From Ahaetulla prasina (taxonomy: Eukaryota > Chordata > Lepidosauria > Squamata > Colubridae), in NCBI RefSeq assembly GCF_028640845.1, contig NC_080548.1:19488821-19552820 (forward strand): DNA of 64,000 nucleotides, read 5' to 3'. Below the pieces are notes generated by a model. The model was not told the origin of the DNA and searched no databases. It saw nothing but the letters and a program-made list of their open reading frames with translations. Shown piece by piece: positions 52,926-63,634 of the stretch (position 1 is the first letter of the stretch; each line of letters begins with the position of its first letter). Position numbers and translations under genes: made by a program.

Positions 52926-53280
52926 AAGGTAAAGGTTCCCCTCGCACATACGTGCTAGTCGTTCCTGACTCTAGGGGGCAGTGCTCATCAACGTTTCAAA
53001 GCCGAAGAGCAGCGCTGTCGGAAGACGTCTCTGTGGTCATGTGGCCGGCATGACTCAACGGCAAAGGCACACGGAAGGCTATTACCTTTCCACCAAAGGT
53101 CGCCCCTATTTTTTCTACTTGCATTTTTACGTGCTTTCGAAACTGCTAGATTAGCAGAAGCTGGGACAAGTAATGGGAGCTCACCCCGTTACATGGCAGC
53201 ACTAGGGATTCGAACCACTGAGCTGCCGACCTTTCGATCGACAAGCTCAACGTCCTAGCCCCTGAGCCATTTGTTCCATC
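52926..53280 (-). mobile_element. tRNA-derived SINE (family B)
   Basis: The plus strand begins AAAGGTAAAGGTTCCCCTCG and ends with the reversed tRNA head (GGGATTCGAACC B-box complement near 53208, CTAGCCCCTGAGCCAT). TSDs are not clear. Confidence 0.88.
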
Positions 53281-54140
53281 GCTCTCTCTCTCTCTCTTTT
53301 TTTTTTTAACATTTCATTAAGGTCCAAGCTTTCTTACCCAGAGTATGAAGAGATTATGAAGATAAAATCCCTTTGGAGAACCAAAATCAATATGCAGTTG
53401 CAGAGCTGGTCTTGGAGGATGACATATAATTTAATACACTTGAAATGCTTAAGTTTTGCCACTCTGGACATTTTGCTGCCCTCCGGTAGACCCCCTGATT
53501 GAATCCAATACATCTAAAAGACAGAAAAATGCTTGCCTTCATCTTCCTCCTCTTTCCAACACACAATCACATTAGCTGATGCAGATGTTTTGACACGTGT
53601 TAGACACTGCAAAGCGAAGCCTGCATAACTGTTTTGGGGATTAAAAGGACCGTAAAAAGGAGGCAGACCGCTTCTAGCTAATGTTTGCATACCGAAGGGA
53701 CGTTCCAATCTATAGCATCTTTAAGTGGGACTGGAAAATTCCTGATTGAAATTCGTTCGCTATTATGGAGCTAAATGGAGCAAAGCTTACATCTACCAAG
53801 ACATGCTTATATTCTTATCCCTATATTTGAAGAGGAATGATAAAGATGGTCTGAGCTTGAGGAGTGGATTCATTACATCAATAATTAAAAACTTCATAAA
53901 ACTATCAGTTTATTTATTTATTTATTTTTCATATACCGGGGTGATATACATTTCACTTCACTACTTGTTTGCAAATCTCAGCGCGCGCGCATGCACAGAA
54001 CCTTCCGCACATGCGCAGAGCGTCAAAAACATGGATAAGTGAGATGTGATACCGTCTGGGCGTGTGGGCGGAGCCACCTACAGCCGCCGCTACTGGTTTG
54101 CCTGAACCGGATAGACCTGGCTGAATACCACCACTCCAAC
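53281..54140. other. Unassigned DNA with short simple repeats
   Basis: A (TC)n/(T)n run at 53281-53310, a TTTA run at 53910-53927 and an alternating purine-pyrimidine GCGCGCGCGCATGC at 53980-53994. The right part (53975-54130) resembles the hAT interior GAAC/GCGCAGAGCG type sequence of 4270-4330. No gene. Confidence 0.4.
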
Positions 54141-54282
54141 CACCCCCCCATCCATCTATATATCCATCTATATATATATCCATCTATATATATATATATC
54201 CATATATCTATATCTATATATCCATCTATATATCTATATATCTATATATATGGATATATCTATATATCCATCTATATATATA
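54141..54282. repeat. (ATCTATAT)n / (TATCC)n microsatellite
   Basis: About 140 bp of ATCT, ATAT and ATCC repeats. Confidence 0.92.
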
Positions 54283-54515
54283 TAGGGCCGCGGTGTGGCT
54301 CAGGCTGTAAGAAGCCTGTTATTAAACACAGCTGCCTGCAATTACTGCAGGTTCTAGTCCCACTAGGCCCAAGGTTGACTCAGCCTTCCATCCTTTATAA
54401 GGTAAGGTAAAATGAGGACCCAGATTGTTGGGGGGGCAATAAGTTGACTTTGTATATAAATATACAAATAGAATGAGACTATTGCCTTACACAATGTAAG
54501 CCGCCCTGAGTCTGC
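54283..54515 (+). mobile_element. tRNA-derived SINE (family C)
   Basis: The head GGGCCGCGGTGTGGCTCAGG, B-box-like GGTTCTAGTCCC and body GGTTGACTCAGCCTTCCATC match 14929-15195. The tail reaches GTAAGCCGCCCTGAGTC and is then cut. The last about 45 bp lie within duplication copy 2. Confidence 0.85.
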
Positions 54516-55401
54516 CATAATTCTTTGCTGTCAGCTGAGTGGACTTCTGGATTTTTGCAACAGATATATGGAGAACTACGGTATATTAACTAAGCAAAAT
54601 ACTTAGTTATAAATGCTCATGTAGAGCCAGTTTGGTGTTGAGGTTAAGATACCAGGCTAGAAACCAGGAAATTGTGAATTCACCTCCTGCATCTCAATCC
54701 TAGGAAGAAGGCAAGGGCAAACTATTTCTGATAATCTTACCAAGAAAAAAGATCAGGAACTAGTTCAAGCAGTCATCAGGAGTCAGCACTGACTCAAAGA
54801 AACATGCACACGTAAGCTTGCTATAAGTTCTTAATTGTGCCCTTCCCTTCCCTTCCCTTCCCTTCCTTCCTTCCTTCCTTCCTTCCTTCCTTCCTTCCTT
54901 CCTTCCTTCCTTCCTTCCTTCCCTCCCTCCTTCCTTCCTTCCCTCAATAAAAGCAGTTTTAGCTTTCTTGTGAAATTGATGTTCTGGTCTGATCCATCTA
55001 GTGGAGTTGGCACCCTCTTTCCACCCTGACCTATAAACCATTTTGGAAACAAAAATTGATAATTTATTCTGGTCTATGACCGTAATAAAGATTTGATTGA
55101 TTGACAGGATAACTGATGTTTATTTCCTGTGATTTCACTGTTTAGCCAGGTTGCTTGTAATTTTCAGTGCTGATGCAAATAAGGCCCTTAGATAGAAGAT
55201 TGTAGGCAAAGGAGTGGCAGAACCTGGAGGCATTGGCATCAAAAGAGGAACCAGCCTAGAGTCTCTACATAGCCACAAGTGAACTAAATATAACCTTCCT
55301 TGAATTCTGTTGATCCTTATCTTATGGCAAGGCAGTTCTAACTTTTAGTTGAGTAGATTCCAATGCATAGGCATGTTAATTGGTAATAAATCAGTTTATT
55401 T
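54472..55401 (+). repeat. Recent direct duplication, copy 2 (930 bp)
   Basis: Direct copy of 51978-52841. Its left side is continuous with a complete SINE, so copy 2 has the natural left flank; in copy 1 the SINE is severed at AATGAGACT. Confidence 0.95.
54838..54945. repeat. (CCTT)n array inside duplication copy 2
   Basis: About 100 bp of CCCTT and CCTT units, against about 25-35 bp at the same place in copy 1. Confidence 0.93.
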
Positions 55402-55454
55402 GGAACTTCATGTGTGATCATGATCCTTCCTGCCTGACAAAGAATTGTATACAT

Positions 55455-56046
55455 CAGGGGTGTCAAATTCTGGCCTGAAGGGTCACCCTGGAAACAGCAA
55501 AGGACCGGTCCACGGTGCCTCCACCAGCAAAAACAGAGCTCAGGAGGGTCGCGTGTGGCCCTCCCTAGCTCCGTTTTCATTGGCAGGTGTTGTGTCTGTG
55601 GAGCTGCCGAAGTAGTATTGACCATGCTCACGCAATGCGATCTGATTGGTTTATTTCTGCATCCTTTCAGGTGGGAAAATTAGGGCTTCGCTATTGGTTG
55701 TTGTTTTGGACAGCTCAGTATTTTTAAGAGCTGTCAACTCTTTTTCTAGTGTTGATTCTGTTCTGGAGTTGCCTTGTTGTCAATAAATGGTTCATGTTAC
55801 AAGCCGTCTCCTCATTCATGCTGACCCTCGCAGAGATTTAATAGCAGAGAGTTGCAGGAGGCCGTTGCAGCCGAAAATGGACCTTGGGAGCCCATTTGCA
55901 CTGGCAGAGTGCTCTGGCCACCACAGGTGCCACAACACAAGTGATGTCAAGCTGGCCAGACCCACCCTCGCCATGCCCACCCCAGCCCCCCGAGGTCAAA
56001 CACAACCCTGATGCGGCCCTCAATGAAATCGAGTTTGACACCCATG
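55455..56046. mobile_element. hAT element (CAGGGGTGTCAAA) with an LTR-like insert
   Basis: 592 bp with ends CAGGGGTGTCAAATTC and GAGTTTGACACCCATG and a perfect 8-bp TSD GTATACAT (55447-55454, 56047-56054). About 265 bp in the middle (55588 to about 55853) interrupt it and look LTR-derived. Confidence 0.9.
55588..55853 (+). mobile_element. LTR-like insert, boundaries uncertain
   Basis: Starts TGTTGTGTCTG, the same 11 bases that start the solo LTR at 59201. It contains a TATA-like TATTTTTAAG near 55719 and AATAAA at 55782-55787. GCAGG occurs at both edges (55583-55587, 55854-55858) but the expected terminal CA is not convincing. Confidence 0.45.
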
Positions 56047-56072
56047 GTATACATAATCTTTTAATACAAATA

Positions 56073-56432
56073 AGGTAAAGGTAACGGTTCCCCTTGCACA
56101 TAAGTGCTAGTCGTTCTCGACTCTAGGGGGCGGTGCTCATCTCTATTTCAAAGCCAAAGAGCCAGCGCTGTCTGAAGAAGACGTCTCCGTGGTCAAGTGT
56201 CTGGCATGACTAAACGGCAAAGGCGCACGGAACGCTGTTCCCTTCCCATCAGAGGTGGTCCCTATTTTTCTACTTGCATTTTTTACCTGCTTTCGAACAG
56301 CTAGGTTGACAGAAGCTGGGATAAGTAATGGGAGCTCACCCCATTATGCAGCACTAGGGATTCGAACTGCTGAACTGCCAACCTTTCGATCGACAAGCTC
56401 AGCGTGTTAGCCACTGAGCCACCATGTCCCTC
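56073..56432 (-). mobile_element. tRNA-derived SINE (family B) with 10-bp TSD
   Basis: Plus-strand start AGGTAAAGGTAACGGTTCCC, end with reversed tRNA head (GGGATTCGAACTGC, TTAGCCACTGAGCCACC). TSD AATACAAATA at 56063-56072 and 56433-56442. Confidence 0.9.
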
Positions 56433-56442
56433 AATACAAATA

Positions 56443-58163
56443 GAGAGATACAAATGTTATATTATGTCATGTGTGAGTTTTTACACAATTAATTTATGAT
56501 TTACAGGCAATCGTAAATTAGATGCAACATTTTTTTTAAAGAAAGCACTCCTCTAAAATTTAAAAATAAGCAGCAACCAAAAAAAAATAATCCCAACCAC
56601 TTATAACCCTGCCTTTATTTTCATCACCACTCATCATCATGGCCCCTTCTCAGAAAAGTGACACCTAAATAACCTTTAGCCAATGAAAGCACTCCTGCAA
56701 TAGATCTTCACTTCCTCATCTTCAAAAAATGTAATTTAAAAATGTCAGGAATAACAGCCCTGTCAAAGAGTTTGCCTTTTTTTTTTTTTTGATCCAAACT
56801 CACGGTGGTTAAAGCTGTTTCAGACAGAACTCGAACTCTTTCCGTTTGTCCCTTAACAGCGCAAGAAATACTTTTTTTTAAAAAAAAATCATTTTGCCCT
56901 TAGAAATGACTCACTTTCTTACAGTAATTAGAGTTATAAATAAAAGTTGCCTGTAATGGAGATGGCTGTGTTTTATGTCTTGTATTTTGAGAAGGGAGGA
57001 AGATTGGAAGAGGTCTCCAGGTGTGGAATTGTTCCTTTGGTTATAATAGAGCTAACTCTGATTTAAGTGTGAAGATCCAGCCTAGCTCACGCCATCGATG
57101 ATGGATTATAACATTGAGCAGACAAAGTCAGCATCACTTGGCACCCCAAGTCCTGAGTAATCAGCTCTCTTTTTATTGGGGAAGACTAATGGTAGCAGCA
57201 AAGGAATATAACAGCATTTCTCTTCTCCTGTTCAGGACATCTAAGTTCCTCCTTTTTCTCGTACTGAATTTTTTATGTAGACATTTTAAAACATTTCCTC
57301 TGTCTGTAGGTTTGGGAAAGCAGAAAGCAAACGGACAGGATGTTTCTAAATGCAGTCACATTTTGCAAAATCATTGCTAGGCTGCCTTGTTGTTGTTGTT
57401 GTTTTAAAATAATGTCTGTTTTAGAAAGGGTCATCGGGATCAATAACAGCAGTGCCGACACTGGGAAAAAAATGGTTAGCTAATCAATATTTTAATAAAG
57501 TTGGATGAAATTAGTTGCATATAAAAATAAAATAAAAATACATTCTGAAAAGCGTCTCCTTTTGGGATTTGAAATTGTACCACAGGCCACGTTCAGACGG
57601 AGAGCAAAGTCATTGTTTATGTTCGGAACCAGCTATGAATAATGTAATTTCGCTGATATTGTTGCGTAGCCAAATCACTGCTTCAAGAAAGTAGAGCTGA
57701 AAAGTTAAATAACCCTGAAACATTAACTGGCAGGGGCTTCAAACACAATAGAACAATGCAAATGGATTTCCGTAAACGTATAATTCATTCTTCCCTGCTG
57801 TCATCACAGTTCACACACAGAAACCAGTCATGTATGAACGTTTGATGTATAATAAGTTGAAAACTTTTTTTTCTAAAAAAAAAAATAGACATTTTACTGC
57901 AAATATTGGCACAAAGCTGAACTATCCCACTGTCTTTTTCACAAGTGGGGAAAATCGCCCTAGGTAGGTGTGCCAGCAAGCTTCTTCCAAGTTATGTGAT
58001 CTATTGAGTATACATCAAAAAGGAATTTGGCTGCAAATGTTGCATTGTCTGCATTTTCTTATGCTTTTCAAGGACAGAAGCACATAGAAGAGATAACTGT
58101 AGTCTAAGACTAAGGCCATCATCACTCTATTTGGCTAACCCCTGGGATGCTGCACAAACAGAT
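56443..58163. other. Longest single-copy-looking block in the window
   Basis: About 1.7 kb with no recognised transposon, array or coding frame. It contains several AT-rich, well-formed motifs (for example TCATTGTTTATGTTCGG near 57610). It may hold conserved non-coding sequence; nothing in the sequence alone proves this. Confidence 0.45.
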
Positions 58164-58506
58164 CAGTGGTGGGATTCAAATTTTTTTACTACTGGCTCTG
58201 TGGGTGTGGCTTTGTGGGCATGTCATGGCTTGGTGGGTGCGGCTTGGTGGGCATGGCAAGGGAAGGAAACTGTAAAATCTCCATTCCCATCCCACTCCAG
58301 GGGGAAGGACACTGTAAAATCTCCATTCCCACCCCACTACAGGGAAAGGTTACTTCAAAACCCCCATTTCCTCCCGATCAGCTGGGACTCTGGAAGCAGA
58401 GAATAGATGGGGGCAGGGCCAATCAGAGGTGGTATTTACCGGTTCTCCGAACTACTCAATATTTCTACTACCAGAACTGGTCAGAACCTGCTGAATACCA
58501 TCCCTG
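58164..58506. mobile_element. Non-autonomous hAT, CAGTGGTGGG family
   Basis: 343 bp with ends CAGTGGTGGGATTCAAAT and GAATACCATCCCTG. Flanked by AAACAGAT (58156-58163) and GAACAGAT (58507-58514), 7 of 8 matching. Contains three GGAAG-ACTGTAAAATCTCC modules. Confidence 0.87.
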
Positions 58507-59095
58507 GAACAGATTATCTTGACTTCAAGGTGCACAGTGACTGACTGACAGGAACAGTCCTAAATAAAGTATGAGCCAGGCTTATTTCCAAAGAAATTGA
58601 AAAAATATGTATTTTTTTGGAGGAGGAAGCTGTGGACTGGATCCTACAATCCATAAAGCATTCTTCCCTCCATGAGCTTTTTGTTTTGCGGGTTTTGCCC
58701 ATTTAATTTTCAGCAACCTACCAGACAGATGGAAGCAGTACAATACTGTCAAGTTTTACTATTGTCCAATGACATATTTTCTCCTGAGCACAATTCCCAG
58801 CATGAAGGTTAGTAAGAAACAGGATAGGAATTCCTTGCTTCCATATGTTCTACAGCAGTAGCCAGCTGCAGAACAGCATTAGACCTGCCGTGTTGGGATT
58901 GTCAACATAATTCCCTAATTCATGTTGGGATATTTGCTGGGCATAAATTTAAAGACTCTGTTAAAAACCAAAGTTGCCTTTAGGTTAAGGTGCTGAGGAG
59001 TGGTGAGAGATCACAGAAATGTTATAATGTCTTGCAAAATAATATAACAATGGCTGAAGCACAACACAATCTATATATTTTTAAAGAAGGTAGAA
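58507..59095. other. Unassigned DNA
   Basis: No gene or repeat recognised until Penelope coding sequence becomes visible near 59098. Confidence 0.4.
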
Positions 59096-59200
59096 AATAC
59101 TTGCCCCAAAGTCCCTCATTGCCAACCACACTGACAACAAACAATATCGGTTCAACTGGGATGAAACCAAAGTCATCAGCCACACCCAAACCCATCTACC

Positions 59201-59785
59201 TGTTGTGTCTGCTGCAGCCCCCGAGCAAGGCCTCCTGGCTGAGAGTGACTAAGAAAGTGAGGGGGAAGAGCCGACAGGGCTTCCCTCGGTGGGACCTTCC
59301 TCGCTGGCTCTGCTCCAGGTCCCAGAGGCAGGCCAGGTGGTGGAGGAGGAGCTGACATGACCTCTTTCCCCCGACCCCTCCTCCTCCTCCCTGGCAGAGC
59401 TCCAAGAGCCAGCTGAGGAGAATCAATTTTGGCTAGATGCAAGGCAGCAACGCCGAGTGAAGTGTGCGCAGCCAAAGGAAGGAAGGGGCTGGCCCAGGGA
59501 GTGCTGAGTCAGGGAGCCACACCCCACAGGGTATAAAAGTGGATGGAGCTGCCTTTGGGCTCCGTGACAGACAAAAACAGACTTTTGGGAGCTTTGGCTG
59601 TGCTATTTTGTGATTCAGACTTTGGCTTCTGTTTATTCCTGAACTGCAATTACGCTGGTTTGAGGAGAACTTGGCAGGCAATCGCAGGTTCATTGCCAGA
59701 ACTGTTATCTGTTGTCAAAGTAAATTGCTGGCAAAGATAGTCAGCTCGCATGTCTTTTTGGTTGTGGTTGGAAGGGGACAGAACA
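59201..59785 (+). mobile_element. Solo LTR with 5-bp TSD
   Basis: 585 bp starting TGTTGTGTCTG and ending GGACAGAACA (TG...CA). The TSD is CTACC at 59196-59200 and 59786-59790. A TATAAAA box is at 59532-59538. No internal coding region or primer-binding site, so it is a recombined solo LTR. The 5-bp TSD fits Gypsy-type or retroviral elements; the sequence does not decide which. The 99- and 121-residue frames here are incidental. Confidence 0.88.
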
Positions 59786-59831
59786 CTACCAGTGGGTCCA
59801 TCAACGCACACATTGACTTAGAACCAGCATA

Positions 59832-60068
59832 GCAATAGCAATAGCACTTAGACTAATGTATCGCTTCACAGTGCTGCTCTCTAAGCAATTTACAGAGTCA
59901 GCCTATTGACCCCCAACAAACTGGGTCCTCATTTTACCCAACTCAGAAGGATGGAAAGCTGAGTCAACCTTGAGCCTGGTGAGATTTGAACTGCTGAACG
60001 GCTGGCAGCCAACAGTCAGCCGAAGTAGCCTGCAGTACTGCGCTTTAACCACTGCGCCACCACAGCTC
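59832..60068 (-). mobile_element. tRNA-derived SINE (Sauria/Squam type)
   Basis: The plus strand starts AGCAATAGCAATAGCACTTA and ends CACTGCGCCACCACAGCTC. Full length, inside the Penelope element. Confidence 0.88.
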
Positions 60069-60419
60069 TTCAAAGAGCCATAGTGGCGCAGTAGTGCATA
60101 TGCAATGAAGCGTACGAATCAATAAGGAAGCAAAACCACCAACTGAAAACAGAACCGACAACCTCCTTGCCAGTTGAATTCCATGCCTTACAGCAACCAG
60201 TCAGAAGTCACAAAGTCACAAGACCAGAATCAGTCTTGTGATTCAACCAGTCCACCCAGCACCTATATAAACAAACAAGACACTTCACCCCAAAACTCTG
60301 CTGAAGATGTTCCCTAGTTTGGTAATGAAACATCCGGGAGCTAAACAGCAAACTCGGAGAACAGACCCCTGCCAAAACAAGGAAAAAGGGAAAGGAATCC
60401 ACCTTCCTTCTGTCTGAAT

Positions 60420-60452
60420 CCAATTGCGGTTGTAAGTCGAGGAGTACCTGCA
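60420..60452 (-). repeat. Terminal fragment of the 'TCCTCGACTTACGACC' repeat
   Basis: CAATTGCGGTTGTAAGTCGA then GGAGTACCTG, the right inverted end of the family only. Confidence 0.55.
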
Positions 60453-61255
60453 TGGAATGGAATGGCATTGAAACCTTAGTAACAAAGTAATAAATAAGTA
60501 ATAAAATAAATAGGTATTTTGGGCAGGAGCCAAAGATAAATTATCAATATCTTTAGCTGTCTCTCTGCCTCCATCAGCTGATTATATAGAGGCTAAGGTT
60601 GAATCTCATTCTGTTTTTGGATATCTTAAACATAATAGAGCACTGAACAATCTCTGTGAAAAGTAAATATGTCACTCGGAATATCACACAGCTCTGAGAC
60701 TTTTTCATCTTTCTCCTGCATTTTTTAAAATTTTTAACTGAGGTCAGATTTATTACAGTGCTCCGTTAGCTGCAAAGAATCAATAAATTTATTTTAAAAA
60801 TTAGCAGATCTGCAGTTAGTTTTGTTTTTACATATACAATACTATCAAGTCATCAGGTTAAAAAAAAATGCTTTATTGGTGGCTCCATTTAAAAAAAAAA
60901 TATTGAAAATTATGTTTGATTAGTGTAGTTGTTTTTGCTTGTTAAAGAAACTAAATCAAATCCATATTTTTAAATACCAGTTTTAAATATTTTTAAATCC
61001 ATATTTTTAAAGCTGGGCTAATAAAACTTCTTTAGGCTCTTAAAAAGCACTCAGAAATATTAATGGAAAAAACATTTGTACGCTGAAAAAAATTACAAGA
61101 AATTAGAATATCATCACTATTCAACTCACACTTTAGAAAATATTGTTACACATAGTTCCAGGTTGACATAAATATTAAAATGAGCCCAAGATGCTGGGCT
61201 GAATAGATTTTTCTTTTTTTAAAAAATCCTGCCATCTCCTTCTTTCTTCTATTTT
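60453..61255. other. Unassigned AT-rich DNA
   Basis: No gene or repeat recognised. Contains a local direct repeat of ATATTTTTAAA-type sequence at 60960-61010. Confidence 0.4.
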
Positions 61256-61261
61256 CTCTAC

Positions 61262-61442
61262 AGCAACCACCTTATGAGGTAAGTGAGGTCACTCGGCCGG
61301 TTTTCATGCCTAGGCAGAACTAGAATTCAGAGTCTCCTGGCGGTTGGCCCAAGGTCACCCAGTGACTTTCATACCTAAGGCAGGATTAGAATTCACAGTC
61401 TCCTGATGATTGGCCCAAAGTCATCCAGCCAGCTTTCATCAT
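61262..61442. repeat. MIR-like SINE fragment with an internal about 65-bp tandem duplication
   Basis: Two consecutive copies of a TTTCAT-CCTA-GGCAG...AGTCTCCTG...TTGGCCCAA module (61302-61366 and 61367-61432). GGCCCAAGGTCACCCAG resembles the core of MIR/CORE-type SINEs. Confidence 0.5.
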
Positions 61443-61724
61443 GATGAATAGAGCATCTGATATCTCTCTCCCCCATTTTAAAGTACACAGTAACGTCTTC
61501 ATATTCAGGGCCTTGCAAATGTGCATATTTGTAGACTTTAATGCTCAGAATTCCCCACCAAATGTGGGCAATGAAGTCCAAATTTTAATTTTGCGGCTCC
61601 TTTACGCCTAATATCCAACATCAAGTGGATCTGAAGAGCAAGTGGATATTAGACCCTGAGGTCATGGTGCAGCTACATATTACATATGACCATGTGGATG
61701 AGGAGAATACATATTCATTTACTG

Positions 61725-62001
61725 CAGTGGTGAAATCCAATTTTTTTTACTACCGGTTCTGTGGGCGTAGTTTGGTGGGCGTGTCAGGGGAAAGATACTG
61801 CAAAATCCCCATTCCCTTCCCAATCCTGGGGGAAAAATATTTTCAAAATCTCCATTCCCACCCCACTCTGGGGCCAGGCAGAGATGGTATTTGCCGGTTC
61901 TCTGAACTACTCAAAATTTCCGCTACCGTTTCTCTGAACTGCTCAAAATTTCTGCTACCAGTTCTCCAGAACCTGTAAGAACCTGCTGGATTTCATCCCT
62001 G
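61725..62001. mobile_element. Non-autonomous hAT (CAGTGGTGAAATCC)
   Basis: 277 bp with ends CAGTGGTGAAATCCAA and GGATTTCATCCCTG and a perfect 8-bp TSD ATTTACTG (61717-61724, 62002-62009). Same modules as 58164-58506. Confidence 0.9.
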
Positions 62002-62009
62002 ATTTACTG

Positions 62010-62316
62010 GCTCTCTTAAATCTGAAATTTAACTCTGAATTATGATTTATAGTGGGTGCCAAGCAATATCCCTTGTTCCGCAGCAACAGTTCAAAAAAAA
62101 ATAATAATGACATTTTTCCCACACATCAGTGAGAATTATACTGTGAAATCCGTGATGTTTGGCTTGCTGTCCTTGTTGTAGTTCCCACTCACCATTTGCA
62201 CAAATTGTATCCTTTTCTCTAAAGTTTACATAAATTGCACTTACTGTCACCAAAATAGCATACAATCTTATCAATTTTTTAAACTAGTCTTCAAAATAGG
62301 AGTTCCAGAAAAATCA
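62010..62316. other. Unassigned DNA
   Basis: Nothing recognised. Confidence 0.4.
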
Positions 62317-62329
62317 TCAGTATGCTATA

Positions 62330-62671
62330 AAGGTAAAGGTTCCCCTCGCACATATGTGCTAGTCGTTGCTGACTCTAGGGGGTAGTGCTCATCTCCGTTT
62401 CAAAGCCGAAGAGCCAGCGCTGTCCGAAGACGTCTCCGTGGTCATGTGGCTGGCATGACTCAACACCAAAGACACACGGAACGCTGTTACCTTGGTCCCT
62501 ATTTTTTCTACTTGCATTTTTACGTGCTTTCGAAACTGCTAGGTTGGCAGAAGCTGGGACAAATAACGGGAACTCACCCCGTTACACGGCAGCACTAGGG
62601 ATTCGAACCGCCGAGCTGCCGATCTTTCGATCGACAAGCTCAACCTCCTAACCCCTGAGCCACCGCGTCCC
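62330..62671 (-). mobile_element. tRNA-derived SINE (family B) with 13-bp TSD
   Basis: Plus-strand start AAGGTAAAGGTTCCCCTCGC and reversed tRNA head at the right (GGGATTCGAACCGCC, CCTGAGCCACCGCG). TSD TCAGTATGCTATA (62317-62329) and TCAGCATGCTATA (62672-62684), 12 of 13. Confidence 0.9.
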
Positions 62672-62859
62672 TCAGCATGCTATAGATTCCCTCTAAAATA
62701 AATTTTCTGAAGCTCCTTTGCAAAAACCCAAATGTGCTCTCTGGAAACCTTGAATTTATAACTCGGTATATATCCAGATAATATTAGCACTGAATCCTCA
62801 TGTCATCCTTCTCCTTGACAGGTTTGTAATCCCTATGGATTTAAAAATGTTCAGTATTT

Positions 62860-63133
62860 TGATTCCGCCAAAATCGACAAATTGACACTTGAATTGAAAG
62901 GATCGATGGATTCGGAATATTACGTAATATGGGAGAAGTGGTACAACTGGATCAAAAATAGAAAAACCGGAAAAGAAACAGACAAAGTAGAAGTAGATTT
63001 AGTAAAAATGTATACAGTGTAGGTGAATTGTAGTGTTATGATATGTAAATGGTCACAGTTATGCACAAGAGGTAAATAAGAATTGTTTAATTGTTGAAAT
63101 TCAATAAAATACATTTTTAAGAAAAGAAAAAAA
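62860..63133 (+). mobile_element. L1 LINE 3' end with poly(A) tail
   Basis: The frame reads MDSEYYVIWEKWYNWIKNRK then KVEVDLVKMYTV and a stop at 63020, the extreme C-terminus of L1 ORF2p. The 3' UTR has the polyadenylation signal CAATAAAATAC and an A-rich tail to 63133. Confidence 0.85.
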
Positions 63134-63142
63134 AATCAGTAT

Positions 63143-63520
63143 TATCTACCCTTGACTTACAACCACAGTTGGCACTAGAATTTCCATTGCTAAGCAAGGC
63201 AGTTGTTGAATGAGTCATGCCTGATTTTATGATCTTTATGACCTTTTCAACCAAGGATATTAAGTAAATCAGACATTAAATGCATTTGGCTTCCTCCCTT
63301 GACGTTGCTTGTTGGAAGCCAGCTGGGAAGTCTGCAAATGGTGATCATGTGTTCCTGGGATGCTGCAATTATCATAAATACATGCCTGTTGCCAAGTGTC
63401 TGAATTCTGATCACGTGACTTCGAGGATGCTGGGATGGTCATAAGTACAAGGACCGGTCACTTTTTTTCAGTGCTGTTGTAACTTCAAATGGTTGCTAAA
63501 CAAATGGTTTTAAGCCTAGG
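63143..63520 (+). repeat. 'TCCTCGACTTACGACC' interspersed repeat, near full length
   Basis: Starts TACCCTTGACTTACAACCAC, runs through GATCATGTG-type and GATCACGTGAC blocks and ends GTTGCTAAACAAATGG. It directly follows the L1 poly(A) tail. Confidence 0.7.
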
Positions 63521-63634
63521 ATTATCTTTCCTGAAAAGGCTCCATAAATGTTCAAAAATCAAGTAGGGTAAAACTGAGCAAATGTTGTGAATAGTTACAG
63601 GGAATTGCTATCAGCTACTTGCCTACCTCAGGAC

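Larger units (their letters stand above)
59098..60370 (+). mobile_element. Penelope-like element, 3' part, split by a solo LTR and a SINE
   Basis: Remnants of the GIY-YIG C-terminal region: FNWDETKVISHTQTHLP-type residues (59146-59200) and, after the LTR, SGSINAHIDLEP (59788-59827). The 3' part resumes at about 60090 and reaches CTGAAGATGTTCCCTAGTTT and GGTAATGAAACATCCGGGAG. Insertions at 59201-59785 and 59832-60068. Confidence 0.78.

Noticed and set aside
54039..54410. 123-residue frame with IYIYPSIYL repeats
   Set aside because: Translation of the ATCT/ATAT microsatellite joined to a SINE.
59176..59475. Basic, Pro-rich 99-residue frame
   Set aside because: Located within a solo LTR U3 region with GC-rich promoter-like sequence; no homologous motif.
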